Source: Neurospora tetrasperma FGSC 2508 | Lineage: Eukaryota; Ascomycota; Sordariomycetes; Sordariales; Sordariaceae | Reading direction: 5' to 3' | Assembly: GCF_000213175.1 (NCBI RefSeq) | Contig: NW_009799101.1 | Span: 3,745,645-3,809,644 of the forward strand | Length of the DNA stretch: 64,000 nt | In this document: one piece after another, positions 14,764-26,742 of the stretch | Layout: each line of letters opens with the position of its first letter | How positions within the stretch are numbered: the stretch's first letter is position 1 | Notes under the pieces: model-generated | What the model saw: the letters and a program-made list of their open reading frames with translations, nothing else | Database searches by the model: none | What the model was told of the DNA's origin: nothing | Position numbers and translations under genes: made by a program

Positions 14764-16641
14764 TTAGTCCTTCTCATCGCTTGCCAGGACTGCCTTGATC
14801 ATCGCGTTACCTACCTCCACCGCTCCCTTGAACCTCGGCTCGAAGAAAGCCTGGGTAACCGCAAACCGCTCCCTCCACGTCTCGAATTGCCTCAGACCCA
14901 CACACTCGGCCCAGCCCGCCGCCGCAATGGTGAACTGCAAGTCATCCCTTCTGAAGGTTCGATCCTCGATGCCGACCTTCAGGCACTCATCCAGCAAGCC
15001 CGGGGTCCTGAACAAGTGCTCGGTGACGCCCAGCCAGAGTCGGAACAGGGGAGTTGAGCAGATCATGTGGTCGTACGGAACGATGCCCAGAGCACTCCAG
15101 CAGTCGACCATGGCAAGCAGCGAGAGGTGGTTGTTGGGCAAGGAGGGAGCCGAAGGGCCGCCGTTTTCCGGTTGGCGGAGGCTGAACTGGTCGAGCACAT
15201 CGTCACGGAGGAGAGGTTTACTCGCCCACTTGGGGCTTCCTTCAGCACCGAAGACTTTTTCCTTGGCGGCGTACACGCGGGCGCGGAGCTCGTCGCTATG
15301 ACCCTCCAGCATAAGTTGGAACAGCTCGGTGGTGGACTTGGCGAACTGAGCAATCTGCTTGTGTGCTTCGGGGTTGAGGATGGCGAGGCCGGCGTAGACG
15401 TGCCACTTTTGGGCATAGATGCGGAGCATGAGGTTGATCTTGACGTTTTCGATGCCGCCGACATAACGGGTTCCCTCCCAGGGGAATTGCTTGGTTGCAT
15501 GCCAGGCCTTGCCCATGCTGAGAAAAGCGGCGTGGGTGACGGCTTGGGTATCGGCCGTGATGCGGTCATGTTCATCGGCACTCAGGTAGACAACCTTGGA
15601 GTTAAGGCAGGAGAGTACGTGCTCAACCTTGGAGAAAGATTCGTCGGAGGCGCGATGCTTGATGAGCACCAGCGGCTGGCCCTTGGGATCGACATTGGGG
15701 CCGTGAAGGGAGTGGCAGGATACGATGTCAACGTCGGCGGGCAGGTACTTTTCGAAAGCCTTGATCTCAGGATCTTTACAGGACGTTTGGCCACCAACAA
15801 TGGCGCCGAGCTTGGTCGCTAGAAACGAAGTACGCGGTTAAGCTCAAGTCTACGTGACGGGGAGAGAGGTCATGGCAACACACATGGACCGTACTGGGCG
15901 ACGACACGATCGATGACCGCCGCCTCAACACTGTATATGATATAATCGCTGGCGCGAGACACGAGATGACCGTTACGGAGAATTTGTATATTTTTCTAGA
16001 AAGCAAAATATGAAGACTCAGCACTGATTCTGCTGTAGAGAGATCGGGCTAAATGTGTGCGACCGTACATTCCCCTCGAACTCTTGTACCAGCTCATCAT
16101 ATTTCTCTTCCCTATCGCAGGCCATGATCCTGGAAGGGATCGTTAGCCAACCGATTCCTGATCATGCTGTAACACTAAGAATCTGTTGATATCTCGTCAG
16201 CGCAAGTCCCTTACATATGCTGAAAGATATAAAGATGTGTTAAGAAGTGTTTGTTTCAGACGAAAATTGTAAGGTAGCTGAGATTTTTCATCATGGAAAG
16301 CTCCCTACACAAACTGGGACCGGAACGGTTGACCAGCCGTGACAGGCGCGATACTCTAGCCAAATGCACTCAAGTCATCATATTGGGGGGTGGTGGGGAA
16401 TGAGAAAAACTATTGCAACATACCATTTGAACAACTGCGAAATGTTTGTTGAAGGTTAGTCGCGGTGACAGGCTCCGCGAAGAGCCTGGGCGTGATTGAC
16501 GACGATGAGACGAGCGAGGAAGAATTATTACCTCCAACCTGCGCTGCTAAGTCTCCGGGCATACATCTTGCCCATGTCGCCCATTCCAATCAGGCCGACA
16601 GTGAAGCCGGTCATATTGGGGGGTTCCGATGTCGAAGCCAT
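14764..16641 (-). CDS. TYR1: Prephenate dehydrogenase (NADP+), tyrosine biosynthesis
   Basis: Oxidatively decarboxylates prephenate to 4-hydroxyphenylpyruvate. Exons 16532-16641, 16069-16129, 15884-15995 and 14764-15818 join in phase to 445 residues (yeast Tyr1 has 452). The N-terminal Rossmann fingerprint is VGLIGMGDMGKMYARRLSSA in exon 1. Later conserved stretches are DYIIYSVEAAVIDRVV, then VSCHSLHGPNVDPKGQPLV with the substrate-site histidine region, and THAAFLSMG. Intron 1 is 402 nt, several times longer than its neighbours here, yet the flanking codons join directly as GWRIMACDRE, so no exon appears to be missing. The gene is divergent from the RCC1-repeat gene and shares a 486-bp promoter region with it. 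Confidence in the family is high. Confidence 0.94.
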
Positions 16642-17127
16642 ATTGACGCGTGTATTGTTTCTTTCCAGCAGGACCGGTCGCTTGCGGCAGCTATCACATC
16701 GTCACACAGGACCCTCGGCACCAAAGAAGCACTCGCTCGATGATCGCGCGAGAAGCAATGGGTGAGGCTGCGTTGCTGTTGCTGGCTTTGTGGTACGGAA
16801 GGAAGAAATTTTCAATTCGGGAGGCCGCAAGGTGGGATTTTAAAAACGACTGGAAAAATCCCGTCAGTGTGCTTCGCCCCACTTTGATTTGCACTTGAAA
16901 GCTCGGACCATCTTCCCGACACCGGAAATGGAGCCATCCCTCCGAACTTGGCCTCCGAACCAAAACTCCACCAATGTCCCGGCCCGGCACCGGCTGTGCG
17001 CGGAGGCTGCAATGAATGCCGTCGTCATCCTTAGTTGCCACGATCAAAAGACGGGACACTTCCAGGAAAACATCGACTTATCATCATTCCGCCTCGCTCA
17101 GTCCATTACTCAAAAAGTCGCATCAGA
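16642..17127. promoter_or_regulatory. Divergent promoter region TYR1 / RCC1-repeat gene
   Basis: 486 bp separate the two start codons, so both promoters must lie here or overlap the 5' ends. No TATA-like box or general-control (TGACTC) site stood out. Confidence 0.45.
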
Positions 17128-18237
17128 ATGCTGCTACTCTTCGCTCTTGGGTCTAATGGTTCCGGCCAGCTAGGCATCGGCCACAAAGAAGACGTTTCCG
17201 TTCCAAAGGATGCCCATTTTGATGCAGACCTTCCGGCTACTGCCTCCATCACTAAGATTGCTGCAGGAGGTAACCACACAATCATTTTGACTACGGCCGG
17301 CGACATCTACTGGAGCGGAGACCCGAATACCGGTGCCTGTGGCAAGTTCACTCAAACACAAATCTCGCAGCCTCCTCGATTTCACCCTGTCGATCTTTCA
17401 TCTGTATCAACACCCCAAGACTCATTTAGGGTAGGTCTGGTTGCAGCTGCCTGGGAAGCAAGCATCTTTACCCGCCTGGATGTCCAAGGTCGCAACACCA
17501 GAGTCTACTCTTGCGGCACCGGCCTGAAAGGCGAGTTGGGCTTGGGCACTTTCATCTTCCGTACGGCGACTCCGTCTCTTATTCCAGATTTTCCTCCCCC
17601 GGACACGGAAGTGGTCGATCTTGCCGCTTGTATGGGCCATGTCGTTGCAGTCTTAAGCAATGGTGACGTTTGGGGTTGGGGTAATGGCCGGAAGGGTCAG
17701 ATCGGAGCGCCGGAGGATATTGTTCACTCACCCCGCAAAATCGAGGGTTTGGGCTTCAAGGTTGTGAAAGCGGTCTGTGGAAAGGAATTCACATGCTTGC
17801 TGGGAAGCCCGGAAAGCGGTAACATCTTGGTCCTTGGTTCAGACAAATGGGGGATCAGGGCTGAAGTTCCGGACCAGGTTGTCGGATGGCAAGAGGTCGG
17901 TGCTAGTTGGGGCAACCTGTTCATCTTGAAGGCAGATGGAAGCTTGTTGAGCTGGGGCCGTAATGACCATGGCCAACTCGCTCCCGCGAATCTACCCCAA
18001 ACCAAACATATTGCGGTGGGGAGCGAACATGCACTAGCCTTGGGCGAGGAGGGTGACGTTACAGCCTGGGGCTGGGGTGAACACGGCAACTGCGGACCGC
18101 TCAGTAGTTCGGATGCCACAAAGGGTCAGCAGAACGTTATTGCGTCGTCCAAGTTCATTCCTTTGGGCGCTAAGATAACCACCATCGGGGCCGGCTGTGC
18201 CACCAGTTGGGTGGCAATACAGATGCCGTCAACCTAA
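17128..18237 (+). CDS. ATS1: RCC1-repeat protein, Ats1-like
   Basis: Predicted seven-bladed propeller of RCC1 repeats with no introns; 369 residues from the ATG at 17128, which begins directly at the first repeat (LFALGSNGSGQLGIG). An upstream in-frame codon exists but would add an unrelated leader. Repeat cores are visible in order: YWSGDPNTGACGKF, VYSCGTGLKGELGLG, VWGWGNGRKGQIG, ILVLGSDKWG, LLSWGRNDHGQL and VTAWGWGEHGNCG. Length and simplicity fit the fungal Ats1 (alpha-tubulin suppressor) group rather than nuclear RCC1/Pim1 Ran exchange factors, which are longer and have a nuclear localisation tail. Yeast Ats1 binds Kti11/Dph3 and is linked to diphthamide and tRNA wobble modification; transferring that role here is inference. 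Confidence 0.8.
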   Translation: MLLLFALGSNGSGQLGIGHKEDVSVPKDAHFDADLPATASITKIAAGGNHTIILTTAGDIYWSGDPNTGACGKFTQTQISQPPRFHPVDLSSVSTPQDSFRVGLVAAAWEASIFTRLDVQGRNTRVYSCGTGLKGELGLGTFIFRTATPSLIPDFPPPDTEVVDLAACMGHVVAVLSNGDVWGWGNGRKGQIGAPEDIVHSPRKIEGLGFKVVKAVCGKEFTCLLGSPESGNILVLGSDKWGIRAEVPDQVVGWQEVGASWGNLFILKADGSLLSWGRNDHGQLAPANLPQTKHIAVGSEHALALGEEGDVTAWGWGEHGNCGPLSSSDATKGQQNVIASSKFIPLGAKITTIGAGCATSWVAIQMPST

Positions 18238-18338
18238 AGCCTTGGGAACAGTCAAAGATATGCCGAGGATGACTGATAAGTCGTATGTTACAGTACATGA
18301 ACTAAACCACCCCTTTAAGCACTGCTCGGTTTACTTGG

Positions 18339-20065
18339 TCAAGAGGAAAATAAACCAAAGCGCCGAACCTGGTTGCCAGTTAGCCAAAGAATAGATATAG
18401 GAGACAACATGAAACATGCCTCGGAAAGCTGCTGGGTTGGCTCGAGTCCCCCAGTAAGTCTGTCTGGCTCATTACCGGGCACAGCCGGTCTTGCCAGTAA
18501 ACTGCTAATTCGCAAGGACGGCGGATTCTGGAGTGGATGTTAGCCATCTTTTTCGTGGCGACTAGAGGGAAATGACGTAGAAGTACCGGTTCGCCCGTTG
18601 CATTCCACTCGACTCTAGCGTTGTCCATCTCCTCTTCATCCTCACGATCCACGGGATCCCATTGCCGGTCCTCGTCGCCTTGCTCAACGAATAACGGCGA
18701 ATCAGATCGATCAGTCCTGGCGGCCACCGGGGTTCGAGGCGGTATGGGTGGTGGTCGAATTTCAAATTGTGTCTGTCGTGGTCGTGGAGGTGTCTTTTGT
18801 TGAGGAGGCTTCTGCGCTGGCTTTGGAACGTCTTTGGCCTCATTGTTTGCAACAGAGCCGTCAGGCTTAGACGCAGGACCTGGTCCCGGACCCGAACCCG
18901 GTTTTGGGGTCTTTGAAGCCCTTGCCCTGGTACTTTTGTGCTTCTGGGTAATGGCATCCTGTTCTCCAACCGTCATGAGGATGAACTCACACAGAATACC
19001 GTCCGCACTATAAGATAATTTCATCGGGCGTCCGGGCTCCGAGTAGTAGGTTGCGAGCTCTCCGCTGATTATTTGAGCGTGTTGGAGAATGGCTCGGAAA
19101 TCCTTGACACTAATGATGATGTGAAGTTTGTCTTGGACTTCAACCTCGTTAAACTCGGCCATTTCTACAGAAATGTTGGTGTGAAGCGGCTTCTTGAGGA
19201 CAGCTTTTCATGCAATTGTCAGCATCATCCTCCAACTTGGCTTGAAGGAAGGTCTTACAAACCTTCATTGCCATGAGGGCCGCGTTTCTGCACCTTGTCC
19301 GTGAAGCAGGTAAAGTTCACAACATGATCATCGTCATCCGTGTTGATATCAAGCAATTCAATACCCGGACCGAAATGATCCATGAGTTGTCGCAGTGTGC
19401 TAGATGAGATCGACCAACGATTCCCAGCCTCGTCCTTCTCAAACTTGGCATGAGTTGGTGGCTTTGATTCGAACGGTAGAGAATGAGACGCGGTGATTCC
19501 TGTAACGTTGTGAGCTTTGTAGGTATGATGACTATGATCGGAGCGTTATGTACCGTTCCTGCAAGAGATTCTTGCAATCAACCGGCTCTTCTTGCCAGGG
19601 CCATCGTCAATGGCAACATCACAGCGCTCGATGGAAGCATCTTTATCCCGTGCAGAATCACCACCTTGGCGAGACCGAAAGATGGACAAGAGGGACTGAG
19701 AGAAATTGTTGGTAAACACCCAGGGGACATAGGTCTAGGAGCGACCACTCACCCGGATATAGAGTTGGCAGAAGAATCTGTCTCGATACTGGGCATTTCC
19801 CTCGAAATGGTAACGGGAGAAGAACCTGTTAGCGGCAAAAGTGAAGCAAACGTATGCTGACTTTGAAATGTTGAGAGTAGTCAAGGTGAGCTAAGAGACA
19901 AATAAGTTAGCAACTGTATCACAATCTCAAGAAGGGAAGATTCGTACGTACCTTGTCCCTTCTTGCTTCCAAGCAAACATCATCACTGAACTTGTACATG
20001 CAGGCGAGGGCGTCGTGGAAAACAGACACGCCCTCCTCGCTGAGCGTGAAGTTCAAGATTACCAT
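18339..20065 (-). CDS. rad9: DNA damage checkpoint clamp protein Rad9
   Basis: Rad9 subunit of the 9-1-1 PCNA-like clamp that activates the ATR checkpoint kinase. My model has seven exons: 19952-20065, 19753-19890, 19554-19695, 19263-19499, 18587-19203, 18420-18527 and 18339-18368, for 461 residues. The N-terminus MVILNFTLSEEG, the segment LTLTTLNISKSAYVCFTFAA and the second clamp domain (KLHIIISVKDFRAILQHAQ) are typical. A Pro/Gly/Lys-rich disordered tail follows. Without the last two introns the frame ends in an unlike tail (stop at 18380). Removing a 59-nt GT-AG intron with a GCTAAC branch site, then a 51-nt GC-AG intron, gives a tail GGLEPTQQLSEVRRFGLFSS, which resembles the GPTQ...GLF end of fungal Rad9 proteins. 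The last two introns are my inference; the rest is firm. The stop is about 100 bp from the convergent RCC1-gene stop. Confidence 0.85.
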
Positions 20066-21672
20066 TTTGTGGTCGCCGTCGCAATTAGTCGATCGACTTA
20101 TATCCTTTTGGCCAGGAAGAGGTTTCTCGGGTCTAAGTCCAGCCACTCAGTTTTTCACATCCAGTCAGCGATTTCTGTTGTGATTGCCCGGCAGAAGGGC
20201 GGGAGCCTGCAGTGGCCTGGAGTATGGTGGAAAATAAGTCGAGACCGAGTGCAGTTGCCTTGGAGTGCTCTTGCGTGACACGAAACGCTGAATGTATCAA
20301 GAGCAAGTGAACAATGGATGGAAGGTGCAAGGGAACTCCGCTGTAATGGTTGCGCGGCTGCTCCCACTCGCAAGGGACCGCGTCGAAGCACATTTGGGGC
20401 GGTAAATTCCAGTGCCTAGCACTCTAGCCTAGCTCTAGGGCCCTCTAAAATAGGTACACACAGGGACCGATCGACGCTCCCGTCCCCTCGCCGGACTTCA
20501 TGAGCGACATAGGTAGAGGTACCTCTACTACCAGTGTAGCCCGGTCTTTCAGGTCAACCTAATGTCTCCCACTTGCGCCTTGTTGCAGCTTGAACTCCCG
20601 TCGAGCTCACAAAAAAAGAGCTCCCATGGACTACCTATCGTTGGCACGTGCGGGAGTTTCTCAGAAATATCCATAGTGTACATCCTTCTTCTGTTGAATT
20701 CCCGTTTGGTATGGGACAAGTGATTTGATACTGTGGAAGCAGGGCAGCAATAGGTAGTTCAACCTCATTGGCTACCTATCGTAGTGAATGTGGGGGCTGT
20801 TGGATATCCGAGTCCTCAACTTGCTCCGAGACCTGACACACCTCAACAAACACAATTCCGGAAACACCAACCTAAGTTTAGACCTAAGCTGTGAACAAGG
20901 AAATCCCACATGCATTTCTGAAATCCACCAGTGCGCGCGCTCTGATGCCTTGAGCATGCGCGCGCATGTGACAAGACAAGAGGGCCCCAGTACCCTGCTT
21001 ATTGATTTTGAAAAGAAATCGCCATCCGATCACTTTCCGAAGATCTCTCCTCTCTCTGTGTCCGAAACCGCCCAGATCGCTCTGACAATCTGCAAACCAC
21101 CATTCCATCTTCTGTGTGCCCCTCCCAAACAATAATCTATTGCTTTGACCCTTTACTCAACTTCACCGCGAGGCTCGGCAGAAACGGCTGTCCCTTTTGG
21201 CAAGCTCGTCCACACAAGTGCATCACAGCAACCCATTTGCCAGGAGAATCACACCCAGCAGCCAACTTGTCCGTAAGCATCACCGCTGACGCGGGCATTG
21301 TCACGGGATACTCGATCTTGGATTTCCACTTCGTAGCCGCTCCTCTACAACCAGCATAGGCCGTCGAGACTTCTCAAGACTTCAGCCAGTCACGCTGGTA
21401 GATTCATGCTGCTTGTCGAGAGGAACCCATACTTGCACGGTTCGTTTGAGTTGTACGTTAAGGTTCGTGGTACTTTCTCGTCCCTCCTTTCCATCACAGT
21501 ACCTATTCCCTTAACTGCTCCTTCAGCCCCCTCCAGATGTACCATGTTTCTGACTTTTGCTAGACAAACTCAACAAAACTGTTTACTTCCGCCGTGCCGT
21601 GGGCAGCTATACCGCGTCACGCATTCCCACGTCTATTATATTGGTTGTTTCGTCCTGGCCTCAACAGTTGCC
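20066..21672. other. Intergenic region between RAD9 and F-box/LRR gene
   Basis: 1.6 kb divergent promoter region. It contains a perfect 16-nt palindrome GTAGAGGTACCTCTAC at 20513-20528 and several CTACCTATCG-like copies near 20630 and 20776. An upstream in-frame ATG for the F-box gene exists near 21544 but precedes non-conserved sequence. Confidence 0.5.
20513..20528. repeat. Perfect palindrome containing AGGTACCT
   Basis: 16-nt perfect palindrome. Its 14-nt core TAGAGGTACCTCTA recurs exactly at 59352-59365. Confidence 0.85.
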
Positions 21673-23558
21673 ATGACCTTCCGGGGCTTTCCCACAGAAA
21701 TTTGGTGGCTTATTGTTGACCAGGCTGCCAGTATAAAAGACGTATCAACAATGTTGCTCATTGCTCGTCTCAATCGTGCCGTGGCATGCTTTGCCTTGCC
21801 GCTGATGTACGGCATCGTCAAAAGGTCAACTTATACCCTCGCGAACAAGCAGTCGGTCTGCTTCTGGAGGTCTATCATTGTGTCCAGCCTGGGGAAGACC
21901 TTATATCCATACTGTTGTTGGGTTAAGACACTTGACTTCTCCGACCTCCTCAACTTCCTCCAAAATATCGACAAGTCAGAGGATGCCCAACTGCGTTACA
22001 CATTTTACAGCCCTCCACTTCGCTACCTACAACTGCTCCAAACTAATATATCCAGCCATGGCCATCTCAATGGCAACGTAGGTCCACATGTGCTATTCTG
22101 CGAAGTCGTCAGCAAGATCACAGAAGGTATCAAAGCTACCGTCGACCAGGGGCACGTCACTTCCCGTCTAGCCAAAATTCGTTTTCCGGACCTAGAATAC
22201 CTGCCTTGTATAAGGTATTTTTCTGTGTGGATTTCAAGGCTCACTGGATTGACAACGCTTCATATCCACGACACAGCTTTACTCAACGAACAAGTGACTC
22301 TGACTATTGCTCAGAATTGCTCTGCCCTCAAACATTTGTGAGTATTCTTCAGTTCCCCATCTATAACCGAATGCCACTTTACGCGGAGGCATTTGCAGCC
22401 GTTCTACTCAAAACTGAGAGCCTAGCCTCTCAATGAACGTGCTTGTCAAAAGTCTAAACCAGTGTGCGTTTGAGATCTAGTTGCTGACCTGATAAACATG
22501 GTAGTATATGTTTTACCATACCAGATGAGGAAGCTGAGAAACATCTCAGCAGTTTGCTGCAAATGCTTCCTCCTAACACAATAGGTATGTACGTCCCCCC
22601 GTTGAAGGTGGTCAGTAACGGCATCGGCAGCTGACCCAACACAGAATCTTTTACGGTCATACGAGGTGTTATAGTGGGCCCACACGTACTAAAGGCTCTG
22701 GATAAGCATTCTGGCTCTCTGAAGCTCCTTGTGTTGTCTCAATTGGGAGCCAGAGCTCTGGGCGCATTGAATGAGCTCCAAAAGTGCAATGCACTGGAGA
22801 GTCTGTGTCTCGACGCTTCGCGCGCTGGCCCAGACTTTGACTTCGTACGGTCAGATACAGCAGTCTACGGTCAGTGTGTGGAATGGCTGCAAAACTGCGC
22901 CCAAATGACGCACCTCAGCTTGAGCTTTTTCCCTGGTGGCACGCAACTTCTCAAGGATTCACTGACAGGGCCAAAGCTCCGTCTTAAGTCTCTCGCCCTG
23001 GTTTCAGTTGAGGCAAATGCGCCCTGGTATAGTGAGCTACATCACCAAGCGAAACTTGAGTACTTGAACGTCGAAGTTCCGCAGCTGGAGTTTCAGGAAC
23101 TTGGACCTGCCACTGGGAGATGCCAGGGCCTTGCCGCAGGCATATCGCGCTGTCCAGAGCTTAAGGAATTGGGGACGGAAGAGTATCTCTCGGTCGCAGA
23201 TATCAGCATGATCAGCGAAGGCGCTTTGAAGTTGGAAAAAATCAGCTTCAGCGGGAGTCTGGTTCATGATGCGCACATCATGCCACTTGCAAACCTTCCA
23301 CGCCTTAAGGAAGTATACGTCACAGGTGACTCGGCCTTCACGGCCTCGGGGATCCTGAAATTCTTCAAAAAGATGGAAGAAACCCCCGATCATGACCATC
23401 TGGGGTTTGAATTCGGCGCGGTGTTCCAGCAAGGCACTTCGATTGGACAGAGAGATTACAAACGCCTTCGTAAAGCAGCCACGCAAGCCTTTGATGGAAA
23501 TGTTGATATCCAGTTCATTGACTCTGACGGAGAAGATTACTACTTCCAGGATAACTAG
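21673..23558 (+). CDS. F-box protein with leucine-rich C-terminal region
   Basis: Predicted substrate receptor of an SCF ubiquitin ligase. Exons 21673-22337, 22505-22584 and 22675-23558 join in phase to 542 residues. The N-terminus GFPTEIWWLIVDQAAS then VSTMLLIARLNRAV is F-box-like (about residues 3-45) and would bind Skp1. The rest has irregular leucine-rich repeats, for example LRYLQLLQ, LTGLTTLHIHDT, LKSLALVSVEA and LEYLNVEV. It ends in an acidic patch DSDGEDYYFQDN. Exon 2 was found by frame: it restores TIPDEEAEKHLSSLLQML between a GTGAGT donor and TATAG acceptor, where the unspliced frame stops. The start chosen is the ATG just before the F-box; a longer N-terminus from about 21547 is possible. 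The substrate is unknown and fast-evolving families of this type are common in fungi. Confidence 0.75.
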
Positions 23559-25132
23559 TGTCTTGGTAGCCCCTCAAGGCACGGAAACTGTGAATGACTG
23601 ATACCAACGAGGCCGCAGCTCAATCAAGGAGTTGGGAGGGCCCCTGATAAGGGAGAAAATCAGGAGTGGCTAGCATGTTCACATGATGTTTGTTGCCGGT
23701 CATGAAAATGAAAAAGCACGGAGAGAGAAATCATATGCGAGGAAGAAATCTGATGTACGTCTTCATTCGAAACTTCCGCAGCAAGATCGTGTAATATAAT
23801 TTCCAGTACTATTTGCGCTTATGGGTACGTTTTGCAGGACCATTTCTATAATAAACTGGCATTTCTTTTTATGTCCGGACCAAAGCAGGCACGTGTTGCA
23901 ATAAATGACCGTCTCATTCGTGTCCCCATGTGAATGGACTCAAGCGAGTGGTTATGAAAATGGAAAGCGAAACATGTCCATCACAGTCCATTTCCGATAT
24001 CATGTTCGACGTCCAGCACGTTCTCTGCCTATATGCTCTGAATTCGAAGTTACATCCCAATACCTTAACACCTTGCTTAGGTGTTTTGGACTATCCACAA
24101 CGCATATAACGGCTTTTGTCAAGATTCTTCTGTTCCTTTTCGTCCTTTTTTTGATATTTCTTTTCCTGGTTCAAAGGTGGCCGTCCCGCGATCAAACTCA
24201 ATAATGCTGATAGGGGTAGCTTGTTTGACAGATCAAGCCTCGGATGATACAGTGGCTTGTACAGAGGCTCAGAAGAAAGAAAGGAACTTGAAGTCTCGTA
24301 TGTACAAGGAGAGATTGTGGAAGCTGGGTTACGGTTATTAGTGGGAATATCAAAGGTGGAAATTGACCATGGCGAAATGGAAAAGATATCTTTCCATTGT
24401 TATCCTCATGTGACTCGGTAACCTGAATCTGGCTAGCTTTAGAAATGCACGGATTTCCTCAACCATCGATCATTACATGGATAGTTAGACTGGCGGTCTG
24501 TTGACTTGTTTCCGAATGCGGTAAGCTGTTTACATTTCCATTTCGTTACTGGCTCAGTACTGCAAAACGTGGGTGTTGTGCACGGACAAGCGCACGGGCC
24601 CTGAGAGCGCAGTAAACGCGGAAAATGCTAGGAATTGAAAAGATGCCATATTTACCGTGTCTATCAACCCCTACGGTGGGCGGCTGGAAAAAAACAAGAA
24701 AACAAAGCAGCTTGTGCCAGCTGAAGTTTGAGTAGAATGGATATATCTCCTTACCTCTACATATTCTAGCGATCGTTGATAGCTGTTCCTGCTATTCAAA
24801 CACTGTGACGGCATGCAGTCATAATGCGGTGCGCGATGGACCGGAGCCTTCTACGTCTTTCTACATGACCCCACTCCTCTCGTGTAGTGTTGAATATCGT
24901 CAGGAGTTATGGACCCCGCCATAACACAAGCTGGCCCCCTCCCCTCCTCTTCCGCTCTCTGCTCCATACATGGCAAACTTGCTTGGAACTAAATCTTTAC
25001 CCGTATTTGCGCAATTCTTTGACACTGCTTCACTTTCGCGATTTACACACCAGTAAAGTATTTCAGAAGCGCCTCTCCAATTCGAACATCTGAATCAATA
25101 GTCAGAATTACTGCTCGCCGCAAAGCGTCAGG
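23559..25132. other. Intergenic region, no gene recognised
   Basis: 1.6 kb between the F-box gene and CDC37, moderately AT-rich, with only short open frames. The last ~250 bp form the CDC37 promoter and leader. Confidence 0.5.
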
Positions 25133-26742
25133 ATGCCGGTCGACTACAGCAAGTGGGTAAGTTACCCTTTTTTGGCCATCATGAGTGCTACTCGTGGACA
25201 GATGCACTGACATGCCGATTCAGGATGCGCTGGAGCTCAGCGATGACTCTGATGTCGAGGTTCATCCCAACGTCGACAAGCGGTCTTTCATTCGCGCCAA
25301 GCAGAACCAGATTCATGCGGAACGCCAGCAACGCAAGCTCCAGATCGAGACCCTCAAGTACGAAAGAATCATCAATGATACTCTGATCAAGCGGATCTCC
25401 TCCCTTCTTGCCTCTCTCAAGGCTCATGCTTCGGAAGTCAGCTCGCGCAACCCAGGCGAGGTGGCCTTCCAGGCTGTCATAGAGTCGGCCGCTGGTCTAG
25501 ATCCCAAGGATGACCAGCCCCCACCAAGGCCTGCCGGTGTTCACAATGCAGAACAACCCCTGCCTACGTACACCAAGATGATGGCCACGCTTCTTGACGA
25601 TGTGAACAAGACTTTGGAGGAGAAGAAGATCGAGCAAGACAAGAGATACGAAGCTACTATCGCGGAAGTGGAGGAGCACCTCAAGAAAGTCACAAACCTA
25701 CAGGGCGAGTTGCTCAACAAGCTTGACGAGCTGGAAAAGATTGACAAGAGCAAAATTACGAGCGAGTCTATCCACACGGGCTTTGACAGCACGCACATCA
25801 ACAAGTCGAAGGCCTCTACCTCAGGAGACAAGAAGGAGGCGTCCAAGGTCGAACTTCTAAACCCGAACTACAGCGCCACCGATAGCCTACCTGCACCCAG
25901 CACGACTACGAACGATGATGACGATGACGCTGAAATTGAGGCTTCTCCTGCCGCCAAACAATTTGCTTCGATCAAGGCAGACGACTACCGGGAGTCCCTC
26001 GCCTTCCTTACGAAACACCCAGAAATTCTTACCGAAAAAGAAACCGATGGCTTGCTCGTCCTCGCTTTCGACGCACAGCTTCAAAACCGTGACGACTATG
26101 CTCGCAATTGCGTCCACCAAGCACTCCTGCTGCAGTACTGCCGGGCTTTGGGACGCGACGGCGTCGCTTTATTCTTCAAGCGCATCACGACACAAGGCCA
26201 CCAGGCCCAGGAGGTCTTCTTCAAGGATGTGCAGGACACATTTTACAAGATCAAGAACAGGGCCAGAGAGATCAACCTGCAGAGGGCAAAGGAAGAGGCC
26301 GAAGGTGGCAGCCAAGAGGGTGTGGAACAGATCCAACTGCATGCGGTAGAGCCTGGTACGGTGATAAACATCAACATTCCTCCAGCTGACAGTGAAGACC
26401 CGGAGGTACAGCAAGCTAGAGCTATTTTTGAAAGCTTTAGTCCCGAGATGAAGAAGGCTCTGGAATCGGGCAAGTTGGATGCGGTGAACAAGGTTCTGGG
26501 CAAGATGAAGGTTGAGGAGGCTGAGGAGTTGGTGAGCAAATTTGGAGATGTAAGTTGACAGTCGTTTGCTCCCGTGTTGGTTTGCTGCGAGGACAGAATT
26601 GCTAACGTGAGGTCTTTAGGCTGGTGTTTTGAGTCTCGAGGAGGAAATCATTGACGCCACTACACAAGAGGGCCAGGAAAAGTGGAAGGAGATCGAAGCT
26701 GCCAAGAAGCACGCAGATGAGCCCGCTGGTGACCCGGAATGA
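25133..26742 (+). CDS. CDC37: Hsp90 co-chaperone Cdc37
   Basis: Cdc37 recruits protein kinases to Hsp90. Exon 1 (25133-25156) encodes only MPVDYSKW; exons 25224-26549 and 26620-26742 follow, for 490 residues, near the usual fungal length. The N-terminal signature DYSKWDALELSDDSDVEVH contains the conserved serine phosphorylated by CK2 in this family (the serine of the SDDSD acidic cluster). A helical/coiled kinase-binding region follows (KLQIETLKYERIINDTLIKR). A low-complexity linker rich in D, S and T separates it from the Hsp90-binding middle domain (LTEKETDGLLVLAFDAQLQ, then YCRALGRDGVALFFKR). The helical C-terminal domain ends in exon 3. A short first exon with the first intron right after the signature residues is a common layout in fungal housekeeping genes. 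Identity is very clear. Confidence 0.97.

Noticed and set aside
15067-15822. 251-codon open frame opposite TYR1
   Set aside because: Antisense shadow of the conserved TYR1 exon; no independent evidence.
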